Assembly: GCA_905235825.1 (NCBI GenBank)
Contig: CAJONH010000087.1
Location: forward strand, 1-6,520
Length of the DNA: 6,520 nucleotides
Reading direction: 5' to 3'
From: Candidatus Gastranaerophilales bacterium
GTDB lineage: Bacteria > Cyanobacteriota > Vampirovibrionia > Gastranaerophilales > Gastranaerophilaceae
Shown: piece by piece, positions 5,909-6,520 of the stretch
Position numbering within the stretch: position 1 is the stretch's first letter
Layout: every line of letters starts with the position of its first letter
Position numbers and translations under genes: made by a program
The notes under the pieces: model-generated
Databases searched by the model: none
Seen by the model: only the letters and a program-made list of their open reading frames with translations
Told to the model about the DNA's origin: nothing

Positions 5909-5934
5909 CATTTATTTTATATTTGTTCTATAAT
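5905..5934 (+). promoter_or_regulatory. Consensus sigma-70 promoter for the downstream TupA-like gene
   Basis: TTGACA (5905-5910) and TATAAT (5929-5934) match the consensus at all twelve positions, with an 18-base spacer. Transcription would begin near 5941, about 100 bases before the TupA-like ATG, leaving a structured leader. It faces away from the minus-strand HTH gene. The sigma factor encoded in this same window is the expected reader. Confidence 0.85.
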
Positions 5935-5965
5935 AATTTTATAAATGAGATTAAAGAACTGTTGA

Positions 5966-5989
5966 ATTATACCATGAAAATGGTGTAAT
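5966..5989 (+). promoter_or_regulatory. GAAA-loop hairpin in the 5' leader of the TupA-like gene
   Basis: ATTATACCAT (5966-5975) pairs with ATGGTGTAAT (5980-5989) through ten base pairs (one T-G), closing a GAAA tetraloop of the stable GNRA type. It lies about 25 bases after the predicted transcription start and 50 bases before the ATG. No T-run follows, so it is not an intrinsic terminator. It may stabilise the mRNA 5' end or bind a protein; it is also a near-palindrome in DNA and could be an operator. Confidence 0.5.
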
Positions 5990-6027
5990 GCTCTTAGTCT
6001 TGTGTTTATATTACTACGTATATGGTT

Positions 6028-6056
6028 TAAATATAGTTGATGATAAATATAGTTGA
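6028..6056 (+). repeat. 13-bp direct repeat spanning the TupA-like start codon
   Basis: TAAATATAGTTGA occurs at 6028-6040 and again at 6044-6056, a 16-base period. The A of the start codon at 6040 is the last base of the first copy. It looks like a small local duplication. Neither copy provides a Shine-Dalgarno sequence, and the gene has none, so the duplication may have changed how, or where, translation starts. Confidence 0.7.
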
Positions 6057-6520
6057 GTTTTTTAGAATATTTAACTTAATTGAAATTCAAGACGGAATAG
6101 GAAATCCGCCTTATGATTACTATTTCCTCAAAAACTTAGATGAAAGAGAATACCCTTTGTATTTAGCTAAGCTGTTTTATTTGAATACAGGGGAGAAACT
6201 TCCTTTGAAGTATGATTTTAAAAATAAATCGTGGATTATAGATAAGAAAAAATGTAAGACATTTAATCAAAAAATACAATGGTTGAAACTTTATGATACT
6301 ACGGATTTGAAAAAAAAGTGTACTGATAAAGTTTTAGTACGTGATTATGTAGCTGAAAAAATCGGGTCAGAATATTTAAAACCTGTTTTGCAGGTGATAC
6401 CGTCATTAAATTGTGATTGCCATGTCATTGCGAGGAACAATAGCAAATTAGGTGACGAAGCAATCCAAGGGGAACGAAGTCAAAATGCTGTGCATGAAAA
6501 TTCGGAAATAAAATCAAATA
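6040..6520 (+). CDS. TupA-like ATP-grasp protein, N-terminal part (3' partial)
   Basis: The frame is open from ATG 6040 to the window end, 160 full codons. It begins MINIVEFFRIF; the family blocks are YPLYLAKLFYLNTGEKLPL (about 42-60), KTFNQKIQWLKLYD (about 76-89) and VLVRDYVAEKIGSEYLKPVL (about 103-122), the N-terminal half of the TupA-like ATP-grasp proteins thought to act in surface polysaccharide synthesis. Right after VLQVIPS, where relatives continue to the ATP-binding strand (FVLKxNHG), the protein instead runs into the repeat-derived segment CHVIARNNSKLGDEAIQGER, then QNAV. The frame is not broken as far as the window goes. In-frame stops at 6028 and 6034 exclude an earlier ATG; there is no clear Shine-Dalgarno. 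It has its own consensus promoter upstream. Whether the enzyme tolerates the insertion cannot be judged without the rest of the gene. Confidence 0.8.
   Translation, partial: MINIVEFFRIFNLIEIQDGIGNPPYDYYFLKNLDEREYPLYLAKLFYLNTGEKLPLKYDFKNKSWIIDKKKCKTFNQKIQWLKLYDTTDLKKKCTDKVLVRDYVAEKIGSEYLKPVLQVIPSLNCDCHVIARNNSKLGDEAIQGERSQNAVHENSEIKSN
6423..6491 (+). repeat. Protein-coding palindromic element inside the TupA-like gene, missing its distal end
   Basis: The copy starts with the 18-base terminal sequence TGTCATTGCGAGGAACAA (6423-6440), whose reverse complement ends the copy at 17-34. It runs through GGTGACGAAGCAATCC to CAAAATGCTGT (6481-6491), which is shared with 7-17. After that it changes to unrelated sequence where the other copy has its inverted terminal repeat, so this copy lacks the distal end. 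It is also about five bases shorter than expected just before CAAAATGCTGT. The host frame reads it as VIARNNSKLGDEAIQGERSQNAV. TGTCATTGCGAGGAAC-type elements with a translated GDEAIQ or SDEAIQ are, from general knowledge, widespread interspersed repeats in several low-GC bacterial genomes. Confidence 0.85.

Noticed and set aside
5988..6056. 22-codon hydrophobic frame in the TupA-like leader (starts MLLVLCLYYYVYG)
   Set aside because: It overlaps the ATP-grasp start and could be a leader peptide, but it has no clear ribosome-binding site and no run of a single amino-acid codon typical of attenuation, apart from three Tyr.
1..6520. tRNA, rRNA, CRISPR array, riboswitch or complete insertion sequence
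   Set aside because: I saw no tRNA-like cloverleaf, rRNA signature, regularly spaced repeats, conserved riboswitch core or transposase frame anywhere in the window.

Overview
This AT-rich bacterial window carries a complete housekeeping block, dgt-dnaG-rpoD (dGTP triphosphohydrolase, DNA primase, primary sigma factor), between two accessory segments. The tight dgt-dnaG-rpoD order is typical of the macromolecular-synthesis operon in Clostridia and of low-GC relatives of Cyanobacteria from the gut (Vampirovibrionia/Gastranaerophilales, formerly Melainabacteria). The sigma factor has cyanobacterial-looking stretches (IGKEEDSRLGDFIE, RHPNR), so I lean to the second group. That is an inference from remembered family sequences, not a search result.

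Left segment (1-1218): the C-terminal half of a TupA-like ATP-grasp gene enters from outside the window. Two bases after its stop codon comes a 102-residue cysteine-rich peptide with an acidic N-terminal segment, which looks like the precursor of a modified peptide. A strong intrinsic terminator closes this unit. Next lie the remains of a HepT/MntA-type (HI0074/HI0073) toxin-antitoxin pair: a 58-codon HepT fragment and a nucleotidyltransferase that keeps only its two ends, in different frames.

Core (1221-5310): dgt, dnaG and rpoD on the plus strand are separated by 0 and 4 bases and end at a 13-bp hairpin terminator. That hairpin also has a T-run on the other strand, so it can serve the convergent gene downstream.

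Right segment (5318-6520): a minus-strand regulator-like protein (HTH plus a region resembling the Lin1244/Lin1753 replication-organiser domain) diverges from a second TupA-like gene, which runs off the window. Between them is a consensus plus-strand sigma-70 promoter, overlapped by short repeats, then a 5' leader with a 10-bp GAAA-loop hairpin and a 13-bp direct repeat across the start codon.

The most striking feature is that both partial TupA-like genes contain pieces of the same short element with 18-bp terminal inverted repeats. In both genes it is translated in the same frame and leaves the reading frame open, much like the Rickettsia palindromic elements that lie inside proteins. The cysteine-rich peptide next to an ATP-grasp gene is the second item to pursue.
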